Below are positions 51,080-62,253 of a stretch of 64,000 nt of DNA, piece after piece (positions within the stretch are counted from its first letter, which is position 1; the number at the start of each line of letters is the position of its first letter). The translations under genes were made by a program, and so were the position numbers. Source of the DNA: Entoloma clypeatum (taxonomy: Eukaryota > Basidiomycota > Agaricomycetes > Agaricales > Entolomataceae). The stretch spans positions 496,001 through 560,000 of the forward strand of contig OY751486.1 of NCBI GenBank assembly GCA_963565915.1, written 5' to 3'. The notes beneath the pieces were generated by a model, which saw only the letters and a program-made list of their open reading frames with translations, was not told the DNA's origin and made no database searches.

Positions 51080-52740
51080 TGTGAGGCGCTGTGTGGTAGT
51101 AGGTAGTCAAGAAAGACTTATTGATTGTGAGTGTCTACGACAGGTATATATACTACTGGAGCCAAACACATGTAAATAATTAAGGGTAGCTAGACCAGGG
51201 TAAGTAACCCTGGGTAGTTCTAGAAGCGTCTGATGGAAGTCTTCTAGAACATTCTAGATCTTATTTAGGTAAGCTAATCTAATCTAATCTAATCTATCCT
51301 GATGTCAGAGATGAGAAATGGAGCGTGACACTTCAACACTCCCCCTCAATCTGAACAGATTGCATCTAGGCGATCATGCAATATTGATCAAGCCGAGCAT
51401 TTTCCTGAATTTTGTAAATTTAACATGTGCCAAATTTTTGGTCAACATGTCTGCCAAATTTTCTTCTCCAGCAACAAAGAGGTTTTCTATAAGTCCCCTT
51501 TGAACCAATTGTTGAATGTGGTGAAATTTTATTTCAATATGCTTCATCCGCTTGTCAACTACATCATTGTATGAAACAAAGATGGCACCCTGGGAGTCAG
51601 CAAATACAGGTACTTTTGAAAGGTTAATTCCAATTTCCCCAAGTATATTGATACACCATTCAACTTGGCAACCAGTGTCAGACACAGCCATGCATTCGGC
51701 TTGTGTGCTGGAGAGAGCAATTGTTCGCATCAATTTTGTTTGCCATGATATTATGCAACCAGCGAGGGCTGGGAAGAACCCTGCTGTAGATCGGCGTGTG
51801 TGAGGGTCTGAAGCCCAATCCGTATCTGTATAGGCAATCAGCCCTTCCCTATTGATACCATCATATTTCAGACGGTAATCCTTCGTTCCCACAAGGTACT
51901 TGAAGATTGATAGCGCGCGGTCAATATGTTCCTGCATGGGGTTGGCTGAGAATTGCGATATCCTTATTACTGCAAAGCAGATGTCAGGGCATGTGCATAT
52001 CATCAGATATAGGAGGGATCTGATGATGGATTGGAAACAAGACCTCAGTTGAGGGACAGGTTCCTCTGTGTTCAAATAGCCTTCAGGGAGTGGAGTTGCC
52101 ATTATTTTGGCATTCTCCATCCCAAATCTGGCGATAATTTTTTCCAAGTATGGAATTTGATCGACATAGATGTTTTTGCCAATCCACCTGATATTGAGAG
52201 AAAGAAAAACTCTTGGCTCATCCTGATCGGAGAGATCTCCGAGATCACAGGTTTCCCATTGTTTCTGGAAGGCATGTTTTTTGTATAGGGTTAATGCCAT
52301 ATTTACCCCAAGGAACACTGCATCATCAACATATATGAGAGCAAAGGCCTTGTCTCCTGTTTTACTCTTGTGGATAAATAATTCAGCATCGGAGAAGACG
52401 CACGTAAAGCCAAGTTCTTTCATGGAGTCGGTTAACGATCTCCACCAGGCAAGAGCAGCCTGTTTGAGCCCATACAGAGCACGATGAAGGCGGTAAACGA
52501 ACCGCTCTTTCCCTGAGACAATGAAGCCTTCAGGTTGCTTCATTTATATTTCCTCATGGACGCGAGCATCAGTCTAAGTGTCTCATAGCAAATGACAGGA
52601 GAGAATATCTCATCATAGTCAATTCCCTCAACTTGTGAGAAGCCTTGGGCTACAAGGCATGCCTTTTTACGACTATCATGTTTGATGTCATAAACCCATC
52701 TGCAGCCTATGGCTTTTTGGTCTGCAGGGAGAGGGATTGG
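51080..52740 (-). mobile_element. Truncated Ty1/copia element of a second family (3' end only)
   Basis: Contains one LTR-like region (about 51080-51338, ending CACTTCAACA on the plus strand), a G-rich polypurine tract on the minus strand (51339-51345) and RT/RNase H coding. The 5' half (gag, integrase, 5' LTR) is absent; homology stops near 52730 where tandem repeats start. The left LTR edge is uncertain. TAATC repeats (51272-51295) resemble those of the other copia family. Confidence 0.85.
51374..52725 (-). pseudogene. Copia reverse transcriptase/RNase H, second family
   Basis: Upstream coding at 52725-52580 (KHDSRKKACLVAQGFSQVEG, then FSPVICYETLRLMLA) joins abruptly to EEI and KQPEGFIVSGKERF, so about 25-30 codons of RT are missing at about 52560 and the frame changes. 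The rest (389 codons) is open: RT active site LIYVDDAVFLG, and RNase H with YTDTDWASDPHTR and STQAECMAVSDTG, ending KFRKMLGLINIA. It is about 50% similar in appearance to the A family, so a separate lineage. Confidence 0.85.
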
Positions 52741-52879
52741 GTTAGGGGTTAGGAAAAAGTAGTTCCTTCACTAAGAAGAACTAAGGAAGGGGCGACTGTG
52801 GGGCCTGTGCCGAGTGGACAATAGGACTTGGGATAAGTCGTAGGGGTTAGAGGTTATCTAGAAGAATTGATTTGGAATT

Positions 52880-53055
52880 AGGGTAGGGTACAAAACTTTT
52901 TTGACTAGGGTACAGCTAGGGTGGGTGGCAGGGTAGGACTAGGGTGTGGACTAGGGCATGGCTAGGGTGGATGACAGAATATGACTAGGGTGCAGCTAGG
53001 GTGGGTGGCAGGGTATGACTAAGGTGTGGACCAGGGCATGGCTAGGGTGTGGCTA
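52880..53055 (+). repeat. Minisatellite with GACTAGGGTG units
   Basis: Six or more copies of a ~30-bp unit, GACTAGGGTG(TG)GACTAGGGCATGGCTAGGGTGG. Not telomeric in period or sequence. Confidence 0.85.
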
Positions 53056-54082
53056 TAGCTAAGGAATGCACCTGAGTTACACACTGGGGTAGTTGTTAAC
53101 AGGAGTAGAGTTTTGAACAAGGATTGTTTATTTTGTTTATATATACATGGATTCATATCTACTGGATACTCGTTGTGGACAGAATGGTGGTGGAACTGCA
53201 TGAAGATAGTGTTCTACTCATGCCTTCATCAACAGAGGGGGTGGTGAGTCTCCTGGTGCAGGTGTGTTGCTCCTTCATTGACGGAGTGGTGTGGAGGGTC
53301 GCCTGCTGCAGCTGCATTGTCTTGTCGTGGATGGAATGGTGCGGATGGTATCCTGCTGCAGCCATAATGCTCCTTCATCAATGGAGTGGTGTCGTGCGGC
53401 TCGTGGTGTAGTTGCAATGCTCCTTTGTCGACGGATATTGAAAGAGTGGTGTGGTGGATTCTGCTGCAAGCTGCTTCACTCCTTTGTTGACAGTGTGGTG
53501 TGGTGGTTCTTGCCCGGTGCCGCTGTGTCTGTAGTGTCATGAATCTCCTGGTACAACTGCATTGCCCCTTCGTTGACGGAGTGGTGTGGTGGGCCTCCTC
53601 TTGCAGCTGCGTCTCAAACTTCCCTCGCTCCCGTCCCAGTGTCCCTCCGCAACATCCCTACCAAATTAAATGTTATGGCCCGCTTGTGGACCTATTCCAC
53701 GCGGTCCCTAGATGCTCCTTCGTCGACGGAGTGGTGTGGAGGTCTCTCCAAGTCCTGGTGCAGCTTCGTAGCTCCTTCATCGATGGTGTCGTGTTGTGCA
53801 TCTCCTGGTGCAGCTGCGTCGCTCCTTCGTCGATGGAATGGTGTGGTGGTGAAGCTGCGTCGCTCCTTCGTCGACGGAATGGTGTGGTGGGTCTCTCCTG
53901 GGGCAGCTGTGTCGTCCCACCGTCGAGGGAGTAGCATGGTGTCCCACCTGCATCGTTTGAACAGTTCTGCGATTACATCCACAATCTCCTTCAAATTCCC
54001 CTCACTACCATTGTCCCACCTCCCTCTGCAACATCCCTATGAAATAAAATATTATCGTCCGCTTGTGGACCTATGCTTCAAG

Positions 54083-54265
54083 TCCGCGGGTCCCTCCGCC
54101 GGGCCTCCTTCTCTTCTCTTCTCGCCATCGAGCACCTCCAAGGCTTTATCTACTATGCTTATGGCTTCTATACCAGGCTCCTCGAAAACCCACCCTACCA
54201 GGGTTCAAGCACGGATGGCTCGAGGCTCTTGGCAATCTCGCACACTACAGGATAGCTGTCCCTGC
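54083..54265 (-). repeat. 185-bp segment, copy 1, possible captured coding fragment
   Basis: About 88% identical to 55100-55285. On the minus strand one frame reads GIEAISIVDKALEVLEGEKG in the second copy, an ordinary protein-like phrase, and a shorter related piece occurs at 28030-28090 in array A. I do not know the protein. Confidence 0.6.
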
Positions 54266-55099
54266 TGGTGCAGCTGTGTCGTCTCGTCGTCGACGGAAGG
54301 GTACTATGGTGAGTCTCCTGGTGCAGCTGTGTTACTCCTTAATTGACAGAGTGGTATGGCGGGCCAGGGGTTACTGCGACTACATTCACACTCTCCTTCA
54401 AATTCCCCTTGCTCCCACCGTCCCAGCCTCCCTCCCTACCAAATAAAACATTATGGTCCGCTTGTAGACCTATGCTTTCCACGAACTCCTGGTGGTACAG
54501 CCGTGGCGTCTCTCGCCCCTTCGTCGTGGATGTAGTGGTGATTCTCGTGGCCCAGCCCTGTCATCGACGATGTGTGGTCTCGTCGTGGAGCCGTCCCACC
54601 CCGTCGTCGATGAGGTGGAGTGATGTCGATGAGGTGGAGTGATGGGTCTGGTGGTGCAGGGGCAGGTGTCATGATGCAGCCGTGTCGCCCATTCGCCGTC
54701 GACGTAGGGGTAGGTATTGTGGTGCAGCTCTCTCGTCTGGTCGTCGATGGAGGGCATGGTTGGTCTCCTGAACTCGTGGATCTCCTTTATGCAGCCGCAC
54801 GGCTCCTTCGACGACGGAGGGGTTAGGTGGCCTTCAACAAGGGTGTAGGGTATGCAAATGCGAATGGCAGGGGTTCGAACTCTGCGGCGGCGACATGGGG
54901 TGGGTGGTGGGTGGAGTCGGATGCCCCGTCTCCGACGGAAGTGGGCGACATCTGCCAACTGTTTCAGTATGGTGTGGGTTGTGACTATTCCGTCAGCGAA
55001 GGAAGTGGGGCGGAGAGGGATGTGTTTCGAGGGCGACGAGGGTGTGGGGCATGGACATGGGAAGGGCAGGGGTTCAAAGTCTGCGGAGGTGACATTGGG

Positions 55100-55285
55100 G
55101 GCGGGTCCCTCCGCCGCACCTCCTTCTCTTCCCTTCTCGCCTTCAAGCACCTCCAAGGCTTTATCTACTATGCTTATGGCTTCTATACCGGGCTCCTCGA
55201 AACCCCACCCTATAGGGTTCAAGAGCGGATGGCTCGATACCCTGGCAATTTCGCACGCTACAGGATAGCTGTCTCCGCTGGGCAG
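55100..55285 (-). repeat. 185-bp segment, copy 2
   Basis: Second copy of 54083-54265, in the same orientation, preceded by CTGCGGAGGTGACAT where copy 1 has different sequence. Confidence 0.65.
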
Positions 55286-55739
55286 CTGCGTCATCTGGTC
55301 GTCGACGGAGGGGCGTGGTTCTCCCTATGCAGCCGCACGGCTCCTTCGACGATGGAGTGGTTGAGGGGCCTTCAACAAGGGTGTACTCTGCGGTGGTGAT
55401 GTGGGGTGGGCGGTGGGTGGAGTCGGATGCCCCATCTCCGACGAAAGTGGACGACATCTGCCGGTCGTTTTGGTAGGGCGTGGGTTGCGACTATTCCGTC
55501 AGTGAAAGAAGTGGGGTGTGATGTGGGTGAGAGGGATGTGGATCGATGTGTTCCGTCGTCGAGGGATGTGGGTGAGAGGTGTGTGGATCGAGGGCACTGT
55601 TCCGTCATTGAGGGACGTGGGTGAGAGGTGTGTGGATCGAGGGCGCCATTCCGTCATTGAGGGATGTGGGTGAGAGGTATGGATCGAACTGTCATTCCGT
55701 CATCGGGAGATAGCGTAGACTAGTCGGACGGCAATGGTA

Positions 55740-55950
55740 TAACGAAGCAAACCTGACGCAGAGGCCGGTGAAGTAATCAGCACGGGCGACGGCAAAGATG
55801 GTGTGGGAAGGACATACCTTTGCCCTTCCCAAGGCTCTGACCACGGCAGCGAGGCCTTGAGGTATCCGAGGAGGGTGTAAGCCAAAGGAATAGACTGGGG
55901 ACGAGAGACGGTGTGCCAGGGACTCCTTCCCGGCAGAACATCCCTCGCCC
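55740..55950 (+). repeat. Dispersed repeat segment, related to 28855-29130
   Basis: Same block order as 28855-29130 (GGTGAAGTAATCAG, GACGGCAAA, GACATACCTTT, GAGGTATCCGAGGAGG, TGCCAGGGACTCC). It follows array B just as the other copy follows array A. Confidence 0.75.
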
Positions 55951-56010
55951 AGCCACACGTCGTCAGGGATCATGAGGCATCCGAGGAGGGGGTGACTCGA
56001 AGGGATGGAA

Positions 56011-56445
56011 TCGGGAGGAGAGATGGCGTGCCAGGGACTACTCCCCAGCAGAAAGTCCCTCGCCCGCGACGAAAGGACAAGCAAGATTGCGTGAGATCAG
56101 ACATGAAGCGGACTGTGGGAAACCCCTTCAATGAAACGATTCACGTGACTGGGAATCCAGAAATGACCCACCGCATGGGTCGGACGTCGATCCTCAATGC
56201 GGTTCTGTTGAGGCTGTGCATGGCTCTGGCTTCCCACCAACTTCCCACGGCCGGGAATTGTCGACAACGACGACACACTGTACGAGGACCACCCTCGTAA
56301 GTGTTCATCTTTCATGGAGAATGCACGGAAGCAAGTTCTGTGTATTCTCCCTCTGGGGTCAGCGCTGGCTTCCTCTTTCTCTTCTCGTCAATGACGAAGA
56401 AGTTCTACTGGGGAGGAGTCCCTAGTACATGTCAATCTCTCGTCA
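56011..56445. repeat. Inverted-repeat unit with conserved ~50-bp arms (copy 2)
   Basis: The left arm at 56011-56070 (GTGCCAGGGACTACTCCCC, GAAAGTCCCTCG) is inverted at 56385-56445 (TTCTACTGGGGAGGAGTCCC). Between the arms lies 310 bp that is mostly unlike copy 1. Confidence 0.7.
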
Positions 56446-56599
56446 TCTAGGTCTGGATCCACGCACTCTGGAACGGGACACTTCGAAGATGTTGTTTCTT
56501 GGCTGAACCTAATCTGCCCGGCTGTGGTTTCTTTGTCAACTCACGATAGACTCGTAACTACATGCCATCTACATTTCACTGACGCCATGTGCTTTAGAT

Positions 56600-57850
56600 C
56601 CTATTTCCACTCTCGATCCACGCCACTCGACGCCTATCTGAACCGGCCACACAAAGGCACACCATCCACAACCCACTTCCTCGACGAGACAAGATCACTC
56701 CCGCAGGACACCTCCCACCCCACTCCGTCAACGACGGGATGGCTGCACTAGGACACTCCCCACCTCACTCCTTTCACAAGGGGGACGACATGGCTACACC
56801 AGGATCCCCCCTACCTCACCCCTTCGGCCACGGGACAACACGGCTCCACCACGAGACTCACCCCTGCTTCGATGAGGGAACAGAGCGGCTGCACCAGGAC
56901 ACCCACCACCTCACTCCTTCTCCGAGGGAACGGGACAGTTGCGCCAGGAGACCCCCACCCAACTCCGATGACGATGACGAAACGACGCGGATGCACAAGA
57001 ACACCCACCACACCCGTCAACGAGGGATTGGAATGGCTGCCCTAAGAGACCTGCCACAACACTCCTACAATGAGGGAACAAGAGGGCTGCACCAGGGCAC
57101 CTCCCAACCCACTTCTCAGGCATTGAGACGAGTCGGATGCACGAGGGCAGCTCCTATAAGACGAGGAAAGGGGGACAAGTGCACCAGGACACCCACCCCT
57201 CCCACAGCAATCATTCAACCAGAGAATGGGACGGCTGCACCAGGGGCCCCCACCCCCCTCCTTTGATGATGAGAAGATGTGGATGCACCGTGACACCCCC
57301 ACCACCACACTCCTTCAACGATAAAACGAGACGCGCACACCAGGAGACCCATCAATGACCAGACCAGACCGCCGCACCAAAAACTCACTTACCACACCAC
57401 CCTTTGACGAGAGACCGAGACGGCGCACCAGGACACCTCCCACCCCACTTCTTGGGCGATGAGATGATGTGGTTGCACCAGACAATTCTGCATGTTCCTC
57501 CGGGGGGGACGAGAAGGCTGCGCCAGGACACCCCGACCTACTTCGACCAAGGGAACGGGATGGCCGTGCCAGGATGCTCACCTTCCTCCCTTGATGAGGG
57601 GACAACATGGTTAGGCCAGGACCCCTCACCTCCCTCGTTCGACGAGGAGACGACACGGCTGCACTAGGACGCCCCTCACATCACTCCTTTGACAAGGGAA
57701 CGACGCAGCTGCGCCAGACACCCCCAACCTCCCTCCTCCGACGAGGGATCGGGACTGGCTGCGCCTGGACCCCTTATCTCAGTCCTTCGACGAGGAGATG
57801 GCGCCACGCGCGCCTGCGGCCTCCCCCTCCCATTTTTTGTCCCCACATCT
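56600..57850 (-). repeat. ~50-bp minisatellite array C (inverse of array A)
   Basis: Units such as GCTGCACCAGGACACCCACC followed by CACTCCTTCGACGAGGGAAC repeat with a period of 49-50 bp (starts at 56874, 56924; 57595, 57644, 57694, 57743). They are the reverse complement of the units in array A. Confidence 0.85.
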
Positions 57851-58477
57851 CTGTAGTACAGTAGTATGAGACCATGTTGTCTCATTCGTCGGTGACCAAT
57901 ACTTAGCTCTCATACCATGTAGCAGCAGTCTTTTATCATGTGTACAGACATTCAATGAATAATCAGATGCACTACTACAAGTTCGTCGTGGACAAAGGGC
58001 ATGTGCGTGAGAGCAGTGGCCGCAAGTATAAAAAAATTCACTGTCGACATTGACGTGTGTATAAGAATAGTAAGAGTAGAATAAAAAGAAGCTGTCATCA
58101 GATAGCAGTAGGAATAACATGTAAAAATGATGTCGTCAACGACGTGTACATGAAAGCAGTGATAGCAAATGTAAAAAAATTCCTCGTCGTCAACTTGTGA
58201 CTGCGAGCAACAAAGTATGAAATTTTTTTACCGTGGACAAAAGGGGTATACAGCGGTGGTGCAGCTACTGCAGCCGTGTCGTGTCGTCGACGACGTGGGC
58301 ATGCAAATATTCATCCATTTCAACTAAGATATGTCACGACAAATCAGTCTTTGTGGAATGAACTGCATGTTGTATCTCCCTCATTCGCGGAAAACTAAGG
58401 AGTCCGTGCAATAATAATAAGTACATATTTAAAATAAAAAAAACAATTGAATTGCAAGGCCTCCCCCTGCTCACAAA
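57851..58477. other. Spacer with a degenerate ~150-bp duplication
   Basis: 57978-58060 and 58128-58190 share CGTCGTGGACA/GTGTACATG-AAAGCAGTG and an AAAAAAATTC block. No gene. Confidence 0.5.
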
Positions 58478-61248
58478 CTACTCGATCTCGTATACTTCTA
58501 CACCATCTTCCACTGTTACGAAGACCGGTACCACACCAGCATTGAGAAGGATGGGAGGAGCTGCGGCAGAAGACTGCGGCCAGCGAGTAAAGAGAGGCTT
58601 TTTCTTTGTTGGCCACATCTTGTCTTGCTGAGCATCTGGGATCCAACTCCAGGTCCTCAACCGTTTCGCTAACTCGTCCCGGGTAGCATTGATGAGGTCC
58701 TGAGAGTGTCGCGAGTCCCCCAAGAAGTTCATCCACATTTTGTAGTATGGACAGTGTGGGTATGCCTGCACTCCGGACGAGGTCGTCGTGCCAGATGGAG
58801 GGAAGAACCACTTGAAGCCCCTGTCCCATTCGGCAGGGGACCCGGTCTTGTAGGCGATGGCGGTGAAGAGGTCAGAAAGTCTATTGTTCTTATAGATGTC
58901 CTCTTTCCCTTCTCGTCATTGAACGGAGGTGAGTTTGACATACAAAGCCGTGGCGGCACCCTTCGGATTTGGCGATTTCAAGATGACATCGACAACAAAT
59001 TGCCGCCATAGTTGAGAAAGGAAGGTGTCGATATTATGGGGAGGTTCATCTAGAGGGGGGGTTGGTCGGTCTTCAACATCTGAGCCATCGTCGACAATGG
59101 GAGGGGGGAGGGTATGTTGAGCGCGCAGATTGAATAAAGTAGGCTCCGGTTCCTCGCCAAATGCCACGTAGAGTGGCATGCGCCTCTTGCTCGTCATGGC
59201 ACGCCGGAGCGCGACTACCTTCTTGTCGATTATTCCAGTGTGAAGGTACTTCGCAGATACCTCCTCGAGGCTCATTGTGAACCAATAACGAAACGCCAGG
59301 CCAGCAAGGACGGGCCCACCTATCCGCAGACGGGGGACGTCGCCAATTATCATACGTCGGAAAAAGACGCAGCCGTGCGGGGTGTATGGGACGCGGGCGC
59401 GGTCGGACACAACACCACCATCAGAATCTTCCTCCTCCTCCTGGGCATGGGGGGTTAACGGACGTGTTGTAGGCCAGGACGTCCCGACTCAGGCCCTCTG
59501 CTTCTGTAAGCGGCAACACAGAATCCATCAGACATCTCGATGCCGGTCCATCCTCGGGGCGCGCGTGCAGGCCATTAACAAGCCATATACAAGCTGCAGT
59601 TAGGGTGAGCGCTTCAGGACAAAGTCGTTGTGCAGCCTGTCCACGAGCTTGGAGTGAGAGTGTCTGGCTGATTGCCAGGAGCCGGGTTAGACAGAAACAC
59701 CTATTGTAATAAATGTTAGGACGGAAAGAAGCTGACGACGATGCAGACTGCAACTTACCACCACTCTTGTTGCGTGAATGTACTGAGACAGTTTCTGAGC
59801 GTATCGGGGTTGAACTGCAGAAGGACATTTGTGGCCAACCTAAACAGCACGCGCACCTCGAGACGCGCATTAGAGGAATTGTTCTTGACAGCTTCCTCTA
59901 GATAGTATAAAGACCCTTGATCATCTTCGATGGCTGTTCGGAACTCATGGCCTCCCTGGCGGTTAAGAATTTGGCATGGTGGCCCCCATCTGTGTTGTAA
60001 ACAACAGATTTATCCGTCGTATATGCCTGGACGTACACCGCGTTCACGGTCTCTTGTGCTCGACGGCCGGGGACAAGACGAAAGCCGCTGACGGCGGTGA
60101 GGTGACTGACGAGGTCTCTGCTATAACCCTTCGCACCAATCTCTGTAATGGCCGCTGCTCGGTCGTCCCCGACATGTAGGGCCTGCTGTACTACGTCGGC
60201 ATGGCTGAGTGTCATCCATTGGAGGCATGCATCCTCCTCGCTAATGATCTCAATCCCAACGTCGATGTACCACTTCCCGTGCTCTGTGGCATCCCAAACG
60301 AGCTGCGCCTCTTGCATGAACTCCCTAAGGACGTGATCCGCGGCCGCCGCATCTGCCCTATGAAAGCTGGTGTCCTTGACGCCACGGATAGTATGCAGGA
60401 CAAAAAAGTCCCCCGCCCATGCATTCCGGTTGTCGTTTGCGATGAGAAGATTGTTGCCCAACTCTTCATGAATCTGGTCCGCGAGTAACTCGACCGCATG
60501 CTTCGGGATGAGCTTGGTTCCCCATGAGAAACCGCCTGTGCTCCTCTGTGCTCTGATTCGCTCGGTTTCGCACGTAGCCGGCCATTGTGCTGTTATATTC
60601 TCGCCGAGCAAGGTGGAAATCACGGGACGCATGCCATTCCTGTACCAGAAGTCGCACTCGCGCTCCGTCATGCGGTAGGGTTTAGGGCCGCCAGAGCGTT
60701 CTGGGGACCAAAGTTTTGGAAAGAAAATGTTGAGGTGATGTCTTGTACCCCAGGTCCCAAACTCGAAGTTCGGTACCTTGTGGTACTCAACCTGGTGTAT
60801 CGCCTGTCGCCAAAGGAGGTTAAAAAAAGATCAGTCTTCTGTAGAACATCAGACTTACTCCTTGGTATATTATTTCGTGCTTCAAATGGATGCCAGTTGA
60901 GAGCCCGAACGATGAGTGCGGAACGGCGAAGATGGAAATGTCTGCATTGACCAAAATCTTGTCGGCGATGCCCAGGAGAGAGTCGTAGTTGCGGGATATC
61001 TTGAGGGGATGATCCTGGTCGACGGCATTCTGAATTGGGTCTACAAAAGCCTGGCGGATCTCTGCAGCTTCGTTGACGAATTCTCCAGTAAGCACGAATC
61101 GGATGAACACATCATCAGTGGTGTTATCGTTGTAGAGATTGTTGGCGCGAACAGTGAACTCGCGTAGGGAATGGGAGACGGTTGAGAGGTCGTAGTTGTA
61201 AATGTTAGCCATGAGACAAGCCTTAGGAGAGCGAACGGGCGTATACAC
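58478..61248 (-). CDS. Multi-exon hypothetical protein of an expanded agaricomycete family
   Basis: On the minus strand coding segments run 61248-60850 (YDSLLGIADKILVNADIS), about 60790-59898 (ERECDFWYRNGMRPVISTLL, then GYSRDLVSHLTAVSGFRLVP), 59885-59760 (ARLEVRVLFRLATNVLLQF), 59410-58930 (FFRRMIIGDVPRLRIGGPV, then WRQFVVDVILKSPNPKG) and 58910-58478 (NNRLSDLFTAIAYKTGSP, then CPYYKMWMNFLGD and RTWSWIPDAQQDKMWPTKK). Introns separate them. I recognise the overall order as a large unnamed family present in many copies per genome in agaricomycetes, with no assigned function or catalytic motif. The Lys/Trp-rich KMW motif near the C-terminus is typical. Intactness is not proven; a frame step near 58920 needs checking. 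Confidence 0.65.
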
Positions 61249-61877
61249 GATGGAAGCCGATAGATAATATAACGAAAATGGTGCGACCTCTGCGGTACAG
61301 ACTATGAGAGGGCCGCCTGCAAGAGGAGCATTAGCCTTTCAAGATGCCGTATTCTCGCAGATGGATAAAGCAAGGCAAGAGGTCGTGGTTACAGGAGAAG
61401 TGACGCATACAACTCGATTAATTGATCTATGCGCGGCCGAGACACGCGGTAACTCGACGAACAAGACCCCCCCCAGTGCCGTCGCGCAGTGTCCCTTCCT
61501 CACCACGGCGTCGACTGCACGGAAGTATTTCTGTGCACTCGTCATCTGTGGCCCTCTCCTCTTCTCTTCGTGCCCCGTCCGGGAAGGAAGGAACATGTTC
61601 TACTGGGGAGGAAGTCCCTAGTACAACTACGTCCATTTGACTCTGGATCTCGTCTTCTGGTCCTCAAGGCATTTGTCCCTCCGTGGTTCTGTCTGTCAGG
61701 ATTACTCTTTCCGCCACAACACCTCTTCCGATCTGTATATGCTGCCTGTCTGCAGCCACGGCCGCCCATTAAACTCTTCCCAAAGACACCGCGAGGCAAC
61801 GCCTCATCCTTGATTGGCCCCCATCCGGCTGTCACCTCTGCTCTGCGATGGTTCTGTCCGCTAGGGTCACTCTTTTT
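61249..61877. other. Spacer carrying a single copy of the GGGACTACTCCCC motif (inverse)
   Basis: No gene is recognised. The motif described at 29082 and 56011 occurs once here, inverted, at 61585-61625 (TTCTACTGGGGAGGAAGTCC), with no partner visible nearby. Confidence 0.6.
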
Positions 61878-62177
61878 TGTTGAAGTTCCACCTGGGCGCT
61901 AGCCGCAAGTGTACTGAAGCAACCGGCTACAGTGGAAGTACTCTACAATACCGTTCTGACCACTTACATAGATTGGAGAGGGTGAGGCTGGTGAGAGCGG
62001 TTGAGGCTGGTAAGAGCGATGGAGCTGGTTAAGAGTCAAGAGACAACTTGTTGGTATTGACAGTTTCCTGGTCTTATATACCGTACTACTGTTTGTACCA
62101 ACCAAACAAGTATGTAATGAAGATATGTAAAGGTCATGTGATGTAATCTAACCTAAGTGATGGGAAAAGTTTCAACA
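61878..62177 (-). repeat. Copia A2 LTR, 300 bp
   Basis: TGTTGAAG at 61878 and TTCAACA ending at 62177. It lacks the AATCT tandem present in A1. Confidence 0.95.
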
Positions 62178-62253
62178 CCCCCCCATATTTAGTACATACT
62201 TCTAAATACATCTTACTTTTTCCCACATATATATATAGGTACTTTTGTTTCGC

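Larger units (their letters stand above)
53150..55560 (+). repeat. ~50-bp minisatellite array B with interspersed 180-bp duplications
   Basis: Degenerate units of about 50 bp contain CTCCTTCGTCGACGGAGTGG, TGTGGTGGGTCTCCTGGTGC and AGCTGCGTCG. A different ~185-bp segment, starting GCGGGTCCCTCCGCCG, occurs twice inside it (54083-54265 and 55100-55285). Confidence 0.85.

Noticed and set aside
52735..53055. Telomere-like TTAGGGG and CTAGGGT repeats
   Set aside because: Period and sequence are irregular (about 30-bp units), so this is a minisatellite and not an interstitial telomere.
54815..54895. tRNA-like B-box (GGGTTCGAACTC) in array B
   Set aside because: The TpsiC-like arm can form, but no acceptor-stem partner or anticodon arm is found upstream, and a degenerate copy at 55067 lacks the motif.
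53150..57850. Long open frames on both strands of the minisatellite arrays
   Set aside because: They arise from base composition and repetition; the 50-bp period shifts frame and no intron or domain structure is seen.
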